Part shown: positions 52,804 to 61,011 of the stretch, piece after piece
How positions within the stretch are numbered: position 1 is the first letter of the stretch
Layout of the letters: every line of letters begins with the position of its first letter
Origin: an uncultured Pseudomonadota bacterium
GTDB lineage: Bacteria; Pseudomonadota; Gammaproteobacteria; Burkholderiales; SG8-39
Reading direction: 5' to 3'
Assembly: GCA_903909415.1 (NCBI GenBank)
Contig: CAIVVS010000283.1
Span: forward strand, 1 to 62,690
Length of the DNA stretch: 62,690 nucleotides
Position numbers and translations under genes: made by a program
The notes under the pieces: model-generated
The model's input: only the letters and a program-made list of their open reading frames with translations
Told to the model about the DNA's origin: nothing
Database searches by the model: none

Positions 52804-54108
52804 ATGAACAAGAAGCTGATGGCAGTTGCTGTCGCCGGTGCGCTGGCAGCCCCCGCTGCCGTGTTCGCCCAGGCGAGCAGCGTCCAGATCTACGGTCGCC
52901 TGAACGTCGGTATCGACCAGTTCCAGGATAAGGGTGCTTCCACCCCCGGCTCCAACGGTGGCGGCCTCGCCAACCGTACCCGCATTTATGATTCCTCCTC
53001 GCGCCTCGGCTTCCGTGGCACGGAAGATCTGGGCAACGGCCTGAAGGCGATCTTCCTGATCGAGTCCGGCTTCAACGCCGACAACGGCACGGCGCAAACC
53101 GCCCAGGGCGGCCAGGCCAACACCTCGACCGGCACGATCGCTTCGCGCATCGCGCACGTCGGCCTCGACGCCTCCTGGGGCACGCTGACGTTCGGTCGCT
53201 CGAACGTGTGGTGGGGCAACGGCACGATCGAGCAGACTGCCGCCAACTACGTGAACGCCGGTAACCCGCTGTTCTCTGGCTCCTTCGGCTCGGGCATGGG
53301 CGTCGGCATCACCCGCGTCTCGAACGTGATGCAGTACACCTCCCCGTCCTGGAACGGCTTCAACGCCCAGCTGTCCTACTCCCCGAACAACCAGGAAGCC
53401 GTGCAGCAGACTTCCACCGGCGTCGCCGGTGCGAACGATGCCAAGGGCGCCCTGTGGGGCGTGACCGTGCAGTGGGCCGGCGGCCCGTTCGCGGTTGGCT
53501 ATGACTGGGTGCAGAACAAGTCCAACGGCACCAACCTGGCCTCCTACGGCCTGAACAACGCGGTCGTGGGTCAAGTCACCGGCCACAAGTTCCGCGCCGG
53601 TTGGAGCTACATGCCGGGTGCCCAGATCTCCTTCCTGTGGGTGCAGTCGAACGTCAAGAACGGTGGCGTCTCCGCCGCCGGCCTGGCGAACGGCAGCAAC
53701 GCTGCCCTGGCTGCCGGTTCCAACGGCACGCTCAAGCAGACCGGTTGGGGCCTGAACTGGGAGCACACGTTCGGCAACATCCAGGGTCTGGCTTCGTACT
53801 CCCGCACCGGGAACGCGACTGGTTGCAGCAACACCGAAATCGGTGGCTTCGCCGGCGCCGACGGCAATGCGACGACCAGCAACTGCGCCGAGACCAAGGC
53901 AACCTCGTACATGTTGGGCGCGCGTTACCTGATGTCCAAGCGCACTGCCGCGTACGTGACCTACAACGCGGTCACCAACGGTCGCCACTACCACATGGAC
54001 TACGCCGGCGGTGGCATCACCTCCGTCGCTGCCCAGCCTGCCGCTCCTGGCGGCCTGGCCGGTGCGGACCCGCGCGTGTGGGCCCTGGGCGTGATCCACA
54101 ACTTCTAA
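52804..54108 (+). CDS. Gram-negative general porin (second of a tandem pair)
   Basis: Paralogue of the gene at 51145. 434 residues from the ATG at 52804, with GGAG 9 bases before it; an ATG at 52789 in the same frame is less well placed. Signal peptide MNKKLMAVAVAGALAAPAAV; mature protein starts ASSVQIYGRLNVGID, shares FRGTEDLGNGLKAIFLIESG and SYSPNNQEAVQQTSTGVAGA blocks with porin 1, and ends DPRVWALGVIHNF. Codon choice differs clearly from its neighbours: many GGT, CGT, GCT and GTT codons, as expected for a very highly expressed gene. A strong terminator follows. Confidence 0.96.
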   Translation: MNKKLMAVAVAGALAAPAAVFAQASSVQIYGRLNVGIDQFQDKGASTPGSNGGGLANRTRIYDSSSRLGFRGTEDLGNGLKAIFLIESGFNADNGTAQTAQGGQANTSTGTIASRIAHVGLDASWGTLTFGRSNVWWGNGTIEQTAANYVNAGNPLFSGSFGSGMGVGITRVSNVMQYTSPSWNGFNAQLSYSPNNQEAVQQTSTGVAGANDAKGALWGVTVQWAGGPFAVGYDWVQNKSNGTNLASYGLNNAVVGQVTGHKFRAGWSYMPGAQISFLWVQSNVKNGGVSAAGLANGSNAALAAGSNGTLKQTGWGLNWEHTFGNIQGLASYSRTGNATGCSNTEIGGFAGADGNATTSNCAETKATSYMLGARYLMSKRTAAYVTYNAVTNGRHYHMDYAGGGITSVAAQPAAPGGLAGADPRVWALGVIHNF

Positions 54109-54172
54109 TCGGCTGCGGCCGTCAGGCCGCTGTCGCTCCCCCGGGCTTGCGCCCGGGCGGAAGTTGGCTGAA

Positions 54173-54201
54173 ACGGGCGTCTTCGGACGCCCGTTTTTTT
54201 T
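54173..54201 (+). terminator. Strong terminator after porin 2
   Basis: ACGGGCGTC (54173-54181), TTCG tetraloop, GACGCCCGT (54186-54194), then eight T. A second GC stem (CCCGGGC/GCCCGGG) lies just upstream at about 54140-54157. Confidence 0.93.
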
Positions 54202-54311
54202 CGTCCCGCCACCTTGCTCTCGTGCTTGTCCTGTCCGTCGTGTCCATCCGGGTGTGGCTGTTGCCCTCCCCGCCATCTCGGTTCGGGACAGGAAGGTAAG
54301 CAAGGCAGGGA

Positions 54312-54317
54312 TACAAT
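54312..54317 (+). promoter_or_regulatory. Candidate -10 close to the coq7 start codon
   Basis: TACAAT ends 9 bases before the coq7 ATG at 54327, implying little or no 5' leader. The -35 is unclear. Confidence 0.35.
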
Positions 54318-54326
54318 CTGCGCACC

Positions 54327-55004
54327 ATGCTTGACCGTTTCATCATCGAATTCGACAAGGCCCTGCGCACCTTGGCCGGCGTGCACAGCGGCTCGCGCCC
54401 GATGCCGCAGCCTCCGCTCAGTGCGCCTGGCGGTGAGCCTGCCAGTGAACCTGCGTCGCGTACCGATGCCGGCCCGGCTGACCCGGAACAGGACGAGCGC
54501 TCGCGCCGCAAAGCCGCGGCGCTGATGCGCGTGAACCACTGCGGCGAAGTCTGCGCGCAGGCCCTCTACCAGGGCCAGGCGCTGGGCGCCCGCTCGCCGC
54601 GCGTGCGCGCCGCGCTGGACCGGGCCGCGCGCGAGGAAGCCGACCACCTGGCCTGGTCCGAGCAGCGCATTCGCGAGCTGGGCGGGCACACCAGCGTGCT
54701 GAACCCGCTCTGGTATGCCGGATCGCTCGCCCTGGGCGCGATCGCCGGGCGCATGGGCGATGCCTGGAGCCTGGGTTTCCTGGTGGAGACCGAGCGCCAG
54801 GTGGAGGCCCACCTGCAGGGCCACCTGGACCGGCTGGATCCGCGGGACGCGCGCACCCGCGCCGTGATCGAGGCCATGCAGCACGAGGAGGCGGCCCATG
54901 CGAACACTGCCAGGGCCATGGGCGGCAGGGACCTGCCCGAGCCGGTGCGGCGCGCGATGCGCGCCAGCGCGAAGCTCATGACGGCGACGACCTACCGGGT
55001 CTGA
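54327..55004 (+). CDS. coq7: Demethoxyubiquinone monooxygenase (Coq7/CAT5 family)
   Basis: Di-iron hydroxylase adding the C6 hydroxyl in ubiquinone synthesis, membrane-associated. 225 residues. Iron ligands are readable in [20 protein letters not shown] (Glu), [13 protein letters not shown] (ExxH), [16 protein letters not shown] (Glu) and [13 protein letters not shown] (ExxH). A Pro/Glu-rich linker of about 35 residues (around 25-60) is inserted after the N-terminal helix, as in many betaproteobacteria. It complements the two flavin hydroxylases at 4763 and 33155. Confidence 0.94.
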   Translation: MLDRFIIEFDKALRTLAGVHSGSRPMPQPPLSAPGGEPASEPASRTDAGPADPEQDERSRRKAAALMRVNHCGEVCAQALYQGQALGARSPRVRAALDRAAREEADHLAWSEQRIRELGGHTSVLNPLWYAGSLALGAIAGRMGDAWSLGFLVETERQVEAHLQGHLDRLDPRDARTRAVIEAMQHEEAAHANTARAMGGRDLPEPVRRAMRASAKLMTATTYRV

Positions 55005-55050
55005 GCGCGGCCCCGGGATGGCCGGGGCGAGGCGCCCGCCGCCCCGCCGG

Positions 55051-55467
55051 CTACTCCTCGATGATCTCGTAGTCGTGCGTGATGGCCGCGGTCTTGGCCA
55101 GCATGATCGAGGCCGAGCAGTACTTGCCGTGCGACAGCTTGATCGCGCTCTCGACCACCGACGCCTTCACGCCGCGGCCGCGCACCGTGAAGTGCAGGTG
55201 GATGCGGGTGAACACCTTGGGGTCGGTCTCGGCGCGCTCGGCCTCCAGCGCCACCTCGCAACCGGTGATCTGCTGCCCGCTTTTCTTCAGGATCACCATC
55301 ACGTCGTAGGCGGTGCAGCCGCCGGCGCCGGCCAGCACGGTTTCCATGGGCCGCGGACCGAGGTTCCTGCCGCCGCCCTCCGGGGCGCCGTCCATCACGA
55401 AGGCGTGTCCGCTGCCGGTCTCGGCCATGAAGGCCATGCCGTCCACCCATTTCACCCTCGCCTGCAT
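55051..55467 (-). CDS. OsmC-family thiol peroxidase-like protein
   Basis: 138 residues from the ATG at 55467, with GGGAG upstream. OsmC/Ohr fold: RPMETVLAGAGGCTAYDVMV carries the first conserved cysteine and SAIKLSHGKYCSASIMLAKT the second, spaced as in YhfA/OsmC proteins; DYEIIEE ends it. YhfA-like members have unclear substrates, so organic hydroperoxide reduction is only a family-level guess. Convergent with coq7. Confidence 0.9.
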   Translation of the reverse strand: MQARVKWVDGMAFMAETGSGHAFVMDGAPEGGGRNLGPRPMETVLAGAGGCTAYDVMVILKKSGQQITGCEVALEAERAETDPKVFTRIHLHFTVRGRGVKASVVESAIKLSHGKYCSASIMLAKTAAITHDYEIIEE

Positions 55468-55605
55468 GTTCCCGCTCCCGGAATCTTGGTCAGGACCGAT
55501 TCTATCCAAGCCTGTCCTCCCGCCATGCTGCATGGCGGCATTCCGGGAGTGGCATCACGGCCTGATGGCAGGTGGCGGGTGCATCCAGGGTCTGGGGTGG
55601 TCACC

Positions 55606-55740
55606 CAAGCCGTTGCAATTTACCTTTGTAAACAAAAGCCTAGTCGATATATAGGTGGATTGAATCCATCAATAAGACATTTTGCTGGCTGGTCTCAGGA
55701 TCTTTCTTGCATTGCACCATGGCTGTGGCATCATTTGGTC
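55606..55740 (+). promoter_or_regulatory. AT-rich patch with promoter elements upstream of the small RNA
   Basis: A locally AT-rich stretch in an otherwise GC-rich, gene-free gap (55468-55958). Two promoter readings: TTTGTA (55625-55630), 17 bases, TATATA (55648-55653); or TTGCAT (55707-55712), 16 bases, CATCAT (55729-55734). A perfect TGGATT-G-AATCCA palindrome lies at 55656-55668. Bases 55468-55605 show nothing recognisable. Confidence 0.45.
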
Positions 55741-55846
55741 CGTGGTAAGCGCCGTTCTCACCCTCCTCCGAGGCGGCGCTGTTTGTCTCCTCCACCCTCC
55801 TCCTTTGGTGGATTCAACGCAACCCCTCGGGGTTGCGTTTTTTTTC
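55741..55846 (+). ncRNA. Probable small RNA with anti-Shine-Dalgarno loops
   Basis: Three stem-loops in about 105 bases and no plausible reading frame. Hairpin 1: AGCGCCG (55748-55754) / CGGCGCT (55774-55780), its loop holding ACCCTCCTCC. Hairpin 2: TCCACC (55791-55796) / GGTGGA (55807-55812), loop CTCCTCCTTT. Hairpin 3: CGCAACCC/GGGTTGCG (55818-55837) with eight T, a textbook terminator. CTCCTCC occurs three times (55763, 55787, 55797), complementary to GGAGG ribosome sites. The 5' end is uncertain (about 55660 or 55741). Loop-exposed CCTCC is known from several proteobacterial trans-acting sRNAs; no named family is recognised here. Confidence 0.72.
55818..55845 (+). terminator. Rho-independent terminator of the small RNA
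   Basis: CGCAACCC, CTCG-type loop, GGGTTGCG, then TTTTTTTT. It follows no protein gene on this strand (coq7 ends 814 bases upstream, with osmC in between on the other strand), which itself implies a non-coding transcript. Confidence 0.92.
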
Positions 55847-55880
55847 GTCCGGCGAGCGGGGCCGGGCCCCGGCATCGGGT

Positions 55881-55909
55881 TTGACCGTCGCGCGCTTATC
55901 GCATAGAAT
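55881..55909 (+). promoter_or_regulatory. Promoter of rplM-rpsI
   Basis: TTGACC (55881-55886), 17-base spacer, TAGAAT (55904-55909). Start near 55916 and a pyrimidine-rich leader of about 43 bases to the rplM ATG. Confidence 0.8.
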
Positions 55910-55958
55910 CGCCAGTTCCCTTTCGTTCCCTTCTTTTTTACTAGCGGGCAGCACTTCC

Positions 55959-56408
55959 ATGAAGACCTTTTCCGCCAAGCCGCATGAAGTCAAGCGCGAC
56001 TGGTTCGTCGTCGATGCGACCGACCTGGTACTGGGCCGCCTCGCGGCCGAGATCGCCCTTCGCCTGCGCGGCAAGCACAAGCCCGAATACACGCCGCACG
56101 TCGACACCGGCGACTACATCGTCGTGCTGAACTCGGCCAAGATCCGCGTCACCGGCGACAAGGCCGAGGGCAAGAAGTACTACCGCCACAGCGGCTACCC
56201 CGGCGGCATCTACGAAACCACCTTCGCCAAGATGCAGGGCCGCTTCCCGGGCCGCGCGCTGGAGATCGCGGTCAAGGGCATGCTCCCCAAGGGCCCGCTC
56301 GGCTACGCGATGCTGAAGAAACTCAAGGTGTATCCGGGCACTGAACACCCGCATACGGCGCAGCAACCGAAAAAACTCGAGGCCAAGGCCCTGGAGACCA
56401 AGCAATGA
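55959..56408 (+). CDS. rplM: Large-subunit ribosomal protein uL13
   Basis: 50S assembly-initiator protein. 149 residues: [60 protein letters not shown] and [20 protein letters not shown]. Start ATG at 55959. The last codon region overlaps the rpsI start, the universal rplM-rpsI pairing. Confidence 0.98.
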   Translation: MKTFSAKPHEVKRDWFVVDATDLVLGRLAAEIALRLRGKHKPEYTPHVDTGDYIVVLNSAKIRVTGDKAEGKKYYRHSGYPGGIYETTFAKMQGRFPGRALEIAVKGMLPKGPLGYAMLKKLKVYPGTEHPHTAQQPKKLEAKALETKQ

Positions 56409-56797
56409 TCGGCGAATACAACTACGGCACCGGCCGGCGCAAGAGCGCCGTCGCGCGGGTTTTCCTGCGCGCGGGCAACGGCAAGATCGTCGTCAACGGC
56501 AAGCCGCTGGACATCTACTTCGGACGCGAGACCGGCCAGATGGTCGCGCGCCAGCCGCTGGTGCTGACCGAGACGCTGACGCGCTTCGACGTGATGGTGA
56601 ACGTCGACGGCGGCGGCGAATCCGGCCAGGCCGGCGCGGTCCGCCACGGCATCACCCGCGCGCTGATCGAGTTCGACCCGTCGCTCAAGCCGGTGCTGTC
56701 CAAGGCCGGGCTGGTCACGCGCGATGCGCGCGAGGTCGAGCGCAAGAAGGTCGGCCTGCACGGTGCCCGTCGTCGCAAGCAGTTCTCCAAGCGATAA
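56405..56797 (+). CDS. rpsI: Small-subunit ribosomal protein uS9
   Basis: 30S protein whose C-terminal tail reaches the P-site tRNA. 130 residues: [60 protein letters not shown] and the basic end RRKQFSKR. Overlaps rplM by four bases. A GC hairpin follows at 56816. Confidence 0.98.
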   Translation: MIGEYNYGTGRRKSAVARVFLRAGNGKIVVNGKPLDIYFGRETGQMVARQPLVLTETLTRFDVMVNVDGGGESGQAGAVRHGITRALIEFDPSLKPVLSKAGLVTRDAREVERKKVGLHGARRRKQFSKR

Positions 56798-56815
56798 CGC
56801 AGCAAGCGCCGAAGC

Positions 56816-56838
56816 AAAGCCGCCCCCGAGGCGGCTTT
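56816..56838 (+). terminator. Terminator after rpsI
   Basis: AAAGCCGCC (56816-56824), CCCGA loop, GGCGGCTTT (56830-56838). Strong stem with a short T-run. It sits 71 bases before argC. Confidence 0.75.
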
Positions 56839-56908
56839 GTCGTCTCTGGGGCATACAAGAACCGATGGTCCGGCATCAGGCCCGGGGGCAGCGAGCAGGG
56901 AGAAGGAC

Positions 56909-57949
56909 ATGGTGAAGATCGGCATCGTGGGCGGAACCGGGTACACGGGCGTGGAGCTGCTGCGCCTGCTCGCCCGCCATCCGCGGGCGGAACTGGTGGC
57001 CATCACCTCGCGCAAGGAAGCCGGCATGCCGGTGGCGCAGATGTTTCCCAGCCTGCGCGGCGCGGTGTCGCTCGCGTTCTCGGATCCGGCGCAGGCCGGC
57101 CTCGACCAGTGCGACCTGGTGTTCTTCGCCACGCCCAACACGGTGGCCATGGGCCAGGCGCAGGAGCTGGTGGACGCCGGCGTGCGCGTCATCGACCTGT
57201 CGGCTGACTTCCGCATCAAGGACCTCGCGGTCTGGAGCAAGTGGTACAAGGCCGAGCACGCCGCGCCCGCGCTGGTGGCCGAGGCGGTGTACGGCCTGCC
57301 CGAGGTGCATCGCGACGCCATACGCGGCGCGCGCATCGTCGCCAACCCCGGCTGCTATGCCACGGCCATGCAGCTCGGCCTGCTGCCGCTGATGGACAGC
57401 GGCGCGGTCGACCTCGGCCACCTGGTGGTGGATGCCAAGTCCGGCGTGTCCGGCGCCGGGCGCAAGGCCGAGGTGAACATCCTGTTCTCCGAGGCCTCGG
57501 ACAACTTCTCGGCCTATGCGATCGCGGGCCACCGCCACTGGCCCGAGGTGCGCCAGCAGCTCGACGCGGTCGCGGGCCGCGCGGTGGGGCTGACCTTCGT
57601 GCCGCACCTGACTCCCATGATCCGCGGCATCCACGCCACCATCTACGCGCAGGTGACCCGCGAGGCGGATTTCCAGGCGCTGTTCGAGGCGCGCTACGCC
57701 AAGGAGCCCTTCGTCGACGTGCTGCCCATGGGCACGCACCCGGACACGCGCTCGGTGCGCGCGGCCAACATGTGCCGCATCGGCCTGCACCGCCCGAAGC
57801 CCGGCGACGCCCCCGGCGACATGCTGGTGGTCTGTTCCGTGATCGACAACCTGGTCAAGGGCGCCTCGGGCCAGGCGGTGCAGAACATGAACATCATGTT
57901 CGGCCTGCCCGAGACCATGGGCCTGGAGCAGCTGCCGGTCCTGCCCTGA
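56909..57949 (+). CDS. argC: N-acetyl-gamma-glutamyl-phosphate reductase
   Basis: NADPH-dependent third step of arginine synthesis. 346 residues from the ATG at 56909 with AGGGAGAAGGA upstream; the frame is open further upstream without homology. Rossmann [20 protein letters not shown], the catalytic cysteine in [20 protein letters not shown], and [16 protein letters not shown] are diagnostic, with [16 protein letters not shown] near the end. Confidence 0.97.
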   Translation: MVKIGIVGGTGYTGVELLRLLARHPRAELVAITSRKEAGMPVAQMFPSLRGAVSLAFSDPAQAGLDQCDLVFFATPNTVAMGQAQELVDAGVRVIDLSADFRIKDLAVWSKWYKAEHAAPALVAEAVYGLPEVHRDAIRGARIVANPGCYATAMQLGLLPLMDSGAVDLGHLVVDAKSGVSGAGRKAEVNILFSEASDNFSAYAIAGHRHWPEVRQQLDAVAGRAVGLTFVPHLTPMIRGIHATIYAQVTREADFQALFEARYAKEPFVDVLPMGTHPDTRSVRAANMCRIGLHRPKPGDAPGDMLVVCSVIDNLVKGASGQAVQNMNIMFGLPETMGLEQLPVLP

Positions 57950-57988
57950 CGGGCGGAAACCGGGGCGGAATCCCGCAAGGCGGCGCGC

Positions 57989-58741
57989 ATGGCCAGCCTG
58001 ATCAAACGGATCCGACAGCGCTGGGGCATCTCGGCCCCGCGCATGACCATACGCACCCACGTCGCGTGGTACTGGCGCTGGCTGGGCCTGGTGGTCGCCG
58101 GCGCGTTCTCCTACGCGCTTGCGATCTGGATCTATGACGCGGGCCGCCAGTTCGCCGGCTTCGACCGCAGCGAGGTCGAGCAGGAACTCAAGCAGCTCCG
58201 CGAATCCGTCGTCCGCCTCGAGGACGAGCGCGGCAAGCTGCGCGCCATCGCCGACGCCGCCGACTCGCGGCTGAAGATCGAGCAGACGGCGCAGTCCCGC
58301 CTGGTCGCGCAGGCCAAGGCGCTGGAGGACGAGAACACCCGCCTCAAGGAGGACCTCGCGTTCTTCGAGAACCTGGTCCCGGCTTCCGGCGACCGGCTGG
58401 TGATCAACCGCTTCCGGGTCGAGCCCGACGCGCTGCCCGGGGAGTACCGCTACCGCCTGCTGCTGGTGCAGACCGGGCGCCGCGACGTGTTCCAGGGCAG
58501 CATGCAGCTGGTCGCGGAGGTGGTCGCCGACGGGCGCAGTGCTATGATCACTTTCCCAGACACCGCGTCGGCGCCGGGGTCGGCTGGAGTGCCGCCGTAC
58601 AAGCTGGCCTTCAAGTATTTCCACCGCGTCGAGGGCACGTTCCGCGTGCCCTCCGGCGCCAAGGTGAAGGCCGTGCAGGTAAGGATTTTCGACAGTGGAT
58701 CCGCGCAGGCGCGCGTGACCCAGGGCGTGACGCTCAACTGA
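57989..58741 (+). CDS. Membrane-anchored coiled-coil protein (DUF6776-like)
   Basis: 250 residues. A single transmembrane helix near the N-terminus (WLGLVVAGAFSYALAIWI) is followed by a coiled coil of about 75 residues (VEQELKQLRESVVRLEDERG; AKALEDENTRLKEDLAFFEN) and a C-terminal beta-rich domain (FRVEPDALPGEYRYRLLLVQ, KYFHRVEGTFRVPSGAKVKA). Layout and position before a bactofilin gene suggest an envelope or cytoskeleton-linked structural role. The family assignment is from memory of its architecture; function unknown. Confidence 0.8.
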   Translation: MASLIKRIRQRWGISAPRMTIRTHVAWYWRWLGLVVAGAFSYALAIWIYDAGRQFAGFDRSEVEQELKQLRESVVRLEDERGKLRAIADAADSRLKIEQTAQSRLVAQAKALEDENTRLKEDLAFFENLVPASGDRLVINRFRVEPDALPGEYRYRLLLVQTGRRDVFQGSMQLVAEVVADGRSAMITFPDTASAPGSAGVPPYKLAFKYFHRVEGTFRVPSGAKVKAVQVRIFDSGSAQARVTQGVTLN

Positions 58742-58825
58742 GACAAGGCCGGGCCGAGGCCCGGCACGCGCGCCGCAGACCAACCCGCCCCGGACCTTGC
58801 ACCGGGCCCGCATCGCGAGGACGAC

Positions 58826-59236
58826 ATGTTCCGGAAGCAGAACAAACCGCAGAACCGCATCGACAGCCTGATCGGCCTGGGCACGCGCATCGAGGGCGAC
58901 GTCAGCTTCTCCGGCGGCCTGCGCGTGGACGGCGAGATCAAGGGCAACGTCACCGCGGTCAGCGACGCGGCCTCCACGCTGGTGGTGTCGGAGCAGGCCC
59001 GCATCGAGGGCGACATCCGCGTCTCGCACCTGGTGGTCAACGGCACCATCGACGGGCCGGTCTACGCCAGCGAGTTCCTCGAGCTGCAGTCCAAGTCCAG
59101 GGTGCGCGGCGACGTCCATTATTCGCGCCTGGAAATGCACCTGGGCGCGGTGGTCGAAGGCCGCCTGGTCCACAAGTCCGGTGAAACCAAGGCCGTGGAA
59201 CTGAAGCTGGCCAGCAGCAAGGCATCGGGAACCTGA
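58826..59236 (+). CDS. bacA: Bactofilin
   Basis: Polymer-forming cytoskeletal protein; scaffolds cell-wall enzymes such as M23 peptidases in several bacteria. 136 residues: NRIDSLIGLGTRIEGDVSFS, GLRVDGEIKGNVTAVS, SEQARIEGDIRVSHLVVNGT and LEMHLGAVVEGRLVHKSG, a regular beta-helical repeat. Upstream is the membrane-anchored coiled-coil gene; an M23 endopeptidase lies 2 kb downstream. Confidence 0.93.
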   Translation: MFRKQNKPQNRIDSLIGLGTRIEGDVSFSGGLRVDGEIKGNVTAVSDAASTLVVSEQARIEGDIRVSHLVVNGTIDGPVYASEFLELQSKSRVRGDVHYSRLEMHLGAVVEGRLVHKSGETKAVELKLASSKASGT

Positions 59237-59299
59237 GGCACTTGCCCGGCACTCGCCCGGCAGGCCCCGCGGCGCAAAATACCCATTCGTATCATCGGG

Positions 59300-59328
59300 T
59301 TGATATGCCTGCAGGCCGGCCGGATAAT
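59300..59328 (+). promoter_or_regulatory. Promoter of erpA
   Basis: TTGATA (59300-59305), exactly 17 bases, GATAAT (59323-59328); start near 59335 and a 24-base leader. A clear sigma-70-type match. No convincing IscR site was recognised. Confidence 0.78.
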
Positions 59329-59358
59329 GGTTGAACGATTTCCTCGGGAGTTCCAGGC

Positions 59359-59727
59359 ATGAATGCGGTCACCGACCTCACCCAGCTCAACGAAACGCCG
59401 TCCGTGCTGGTGTTTACCGACAATGCCGCCAACAAGGTGCGCACCCTGATCGACGAAGAAGGCAACGAGGCGCTGAAGCTGCGCGTGTTCGTCACCGGTG
59501 GCGGCTGCTCCGGCTTCCAGTACGGCTTCACCTTCGACGAAGAGCAGGCCGAGGATGACACCGTGATGCAGAAGAACGGCGTCACCCTGCTGATCGACCC
59601 GATGAGCTACCAGTACCTGGCCGGCGCCGAGATCGACTACACCGACGGACTGGAAGGCGCGCAGTTCGTGATCAAGAACCCGAACGCCACCAGCACCTGC
59701 GGCTGCGGGTCCTCGTTCTCGGTCTGA
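59359..59727 (+). CDS. erpA: Iron-sulfur cluster insertion protein ErpA
   Basis: A-type carrier delivering [Fe-S] clusters to apo-proteins such as IspG and respiratory enzymes. 122 residues. The three cluster cysteines are present: one in [17 protein letters not shown] and two in [11 protein letters not shown] at the C-terminus. [20 protein letters not shown] is also typical. GGGAG precedes the ATG. Tandem palindromic terminators follow. Confidence 0.97.
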   Translation: MNAVTDLTQLNETPSVLVFTDNAANKVRTLIDEEGNEALKLRVFVTGGGCSGFQYGFTFDEEQAEDDTVMQKNGVTLLIDPMSYQYLAGAEIDYTDGLEGAQFVIKNPNATSTCGCGSSFSV

Positions 59728-59761
59728 GCGCTGCATCCGCCGGCCACGCCGGCGAAGCTCA

Positions 59762-59787
59762 AACGGGAGCCGCGGCTCCCGTTTTCG
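59762..59787 (+). terminator. Terminator after erpA (first palindrome)
   Basis: AACGGGAGCCGCGGCTCCCGTT is a perfect palindrome (59762-59783) followed by TT; the opposite strand is similar, so it can serve erpA. Confidence 0.8.
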
Positions 59788-59797
59788 TTTGGAGGCT

Positions 59798-59825
59798 CGG
59801 GAGCCGCGGCTCCCGTTCTTGTTTT
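59798..59825. terminator. Second, near-identical palindrome before anmK
   Basis: CGGGAGCCGCGGCTCCCG (59798-59815) with TTCTTGTTTT beyond it on the plus strand. A repeat of the element at 59762, between convergent erpA and anmK; one copy may terminate each gene. Confidence 0.7.
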
Positions 59826-59851
59826 GCGCCGGCAACGCCGGTCGCCGCCAG

Positions 59852-60949
59852 CTACGCGGGGTAGACCGCGCCCAGTACCCGCGCGCCGCGCGCGCCGGTG
59901 ACCTCGGGGATGTTCCCCGGACGTCCGGCCAGGGCCTCGCGCGCCAGCCAGGCGAAGGCCATGGCTTCCACCCATTGCGGGTCCACGCCGAGTGCTTCGG
60001 TGGACGCGAGGCCCACGCCGGGCAGGGCGGCCGCGAGCAGCGACATCAGGTGCGGATTGCGCGCCCCGCCGCCGCAGGCATAGGCTTCCGCGGCCCCGGC
60101 GCAATGCGCGCGCAGCGCCGCCGCCACCGACTGCGCGGTGAACGCGGCCAGGGTCGCCATCACGTCGCGCGGTTCGTGCAGTTCCACGCCGCGCGCGAGC
60201 AGCCAGGGTTCGTCGAACAGGTCGCGCCCGGTGCTCTTGGGCGGCGGCAGCGCCAGGTAGGGCTCGGCCATCAGTTCGGCCAGCAGCCCGGGCAGCACCT
60301 TGCCCGAGGCGGCGATCGCGCCGCCTTCGTCGTGGCTGGCGTTGAAATGGCGCCGCGCCCACAGGTCCATCAGCATGTTGGACGGCCCGGTGTCGAAGCC
60401 CCGGACCGGCCCCGCCACCGGCAGGTCGGTGAGGTTGGCAATGCCGCCCAGGTTGATCACCACCCGATGCAGGTCCGCCGAGCGGAAGCGCGCTGCATGG
60501 AAGGCGGGCACCAGCGGCGCGCCCTGGCCGCCGGCGGCGATGTCGCGGCTGCGCAGGTCGGCCACCACGGTGATGCCGCAGCGCTCGGCCAGCAGCGCCG
60601 GATTGCCCAGTTGCAGCGTGTAGCCGCGCTCGGGGCGGTGGCGCACGGTCTGGCCGTGGCAGCCGATGGCGCGCACGTCCGCCGCGCGCGTGCCGGTGGA
60701 CGCCAGCACGCCAGCCGCCGCCTGGGCATAGATGTCGGACAGGGCATTGCCGAGCATCGCGGCGCGGTCGAGTTCGTTGTCCCCCGGGTGGTGGATGCGA
60801 AGCAGGTCCGCGCGCAGTCCGGCGGGGTAGGGGACGCTGTGCCGGCCCAGCAGCGTGGGCGCGCCATCGGGCTCCCGGAACGCCACCAGCGCCGCATCCG
60901 CGCCGTCCAGGCTGGTGCCGGACATGATGCCGATGAACAGCGGATTCAC
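59852..60949 (-). CDS. anmK: Anhydro-N-acetylmuramic acid kinase
   Basis: Opens and phosphorylates 1,6-anhydro-MurNAc released by lytic transglycosylases, giving MurNAc-6-phosphate. 365 residues from a GTG at 60949, immediately before LFIGIMSGTSLDGADAALVA. Other motifs: RAIGCHGQTVRHRPERGYTL, VNLGGIANLTDLP, GFDTGPSNMLMDLWARRHFN and AYACGGGARNPHLMSLLAA. It fits the recycling enzymes amgK and murU at 7.3-9.0 kb and mltA at 35 kb. The M23 peptidase gene lies 62 bases upstream on the same strand. Confidence 0.95.
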   Translation of the reverse strand: MNPLFIGIMSGTSLDGADAALVAFREPDGAPTLLGRHSVPYPAGLRADLLRIHHPGDNELDRAAMLGNALSDIYAQAAAGVLASTGTRAADVRAIGCHGQTVRHRPERGYTLQLGNPALLAERCGITVVADLRSRDIAAGGQGAPLVPAFHAARFRSADLHRVVINLGGIANLTDLPVAGPVRGFDTGPSNMLMDLWARRHFNASHDEGGAIAASGKVLPGLLAELMAEPYLALPPPKSTGRDLFDEPWLLARGVELHEPRDVMATLAAFTAQSVAAALRAHCAGAAEAYACGGGARNPHLMSLLAAALPGVGLASTEALGVDPQWVEAMAFAWLAREALAGRPGNIPEVTGARGARVLGAVYPA

Positions 60950-61011
60950 GCGGGCCTGGCCGTCATGGTTCGCCCGCCGCGCGGCGGCGGCGCGGGCGGT
61001 CCGCCCGGCGG

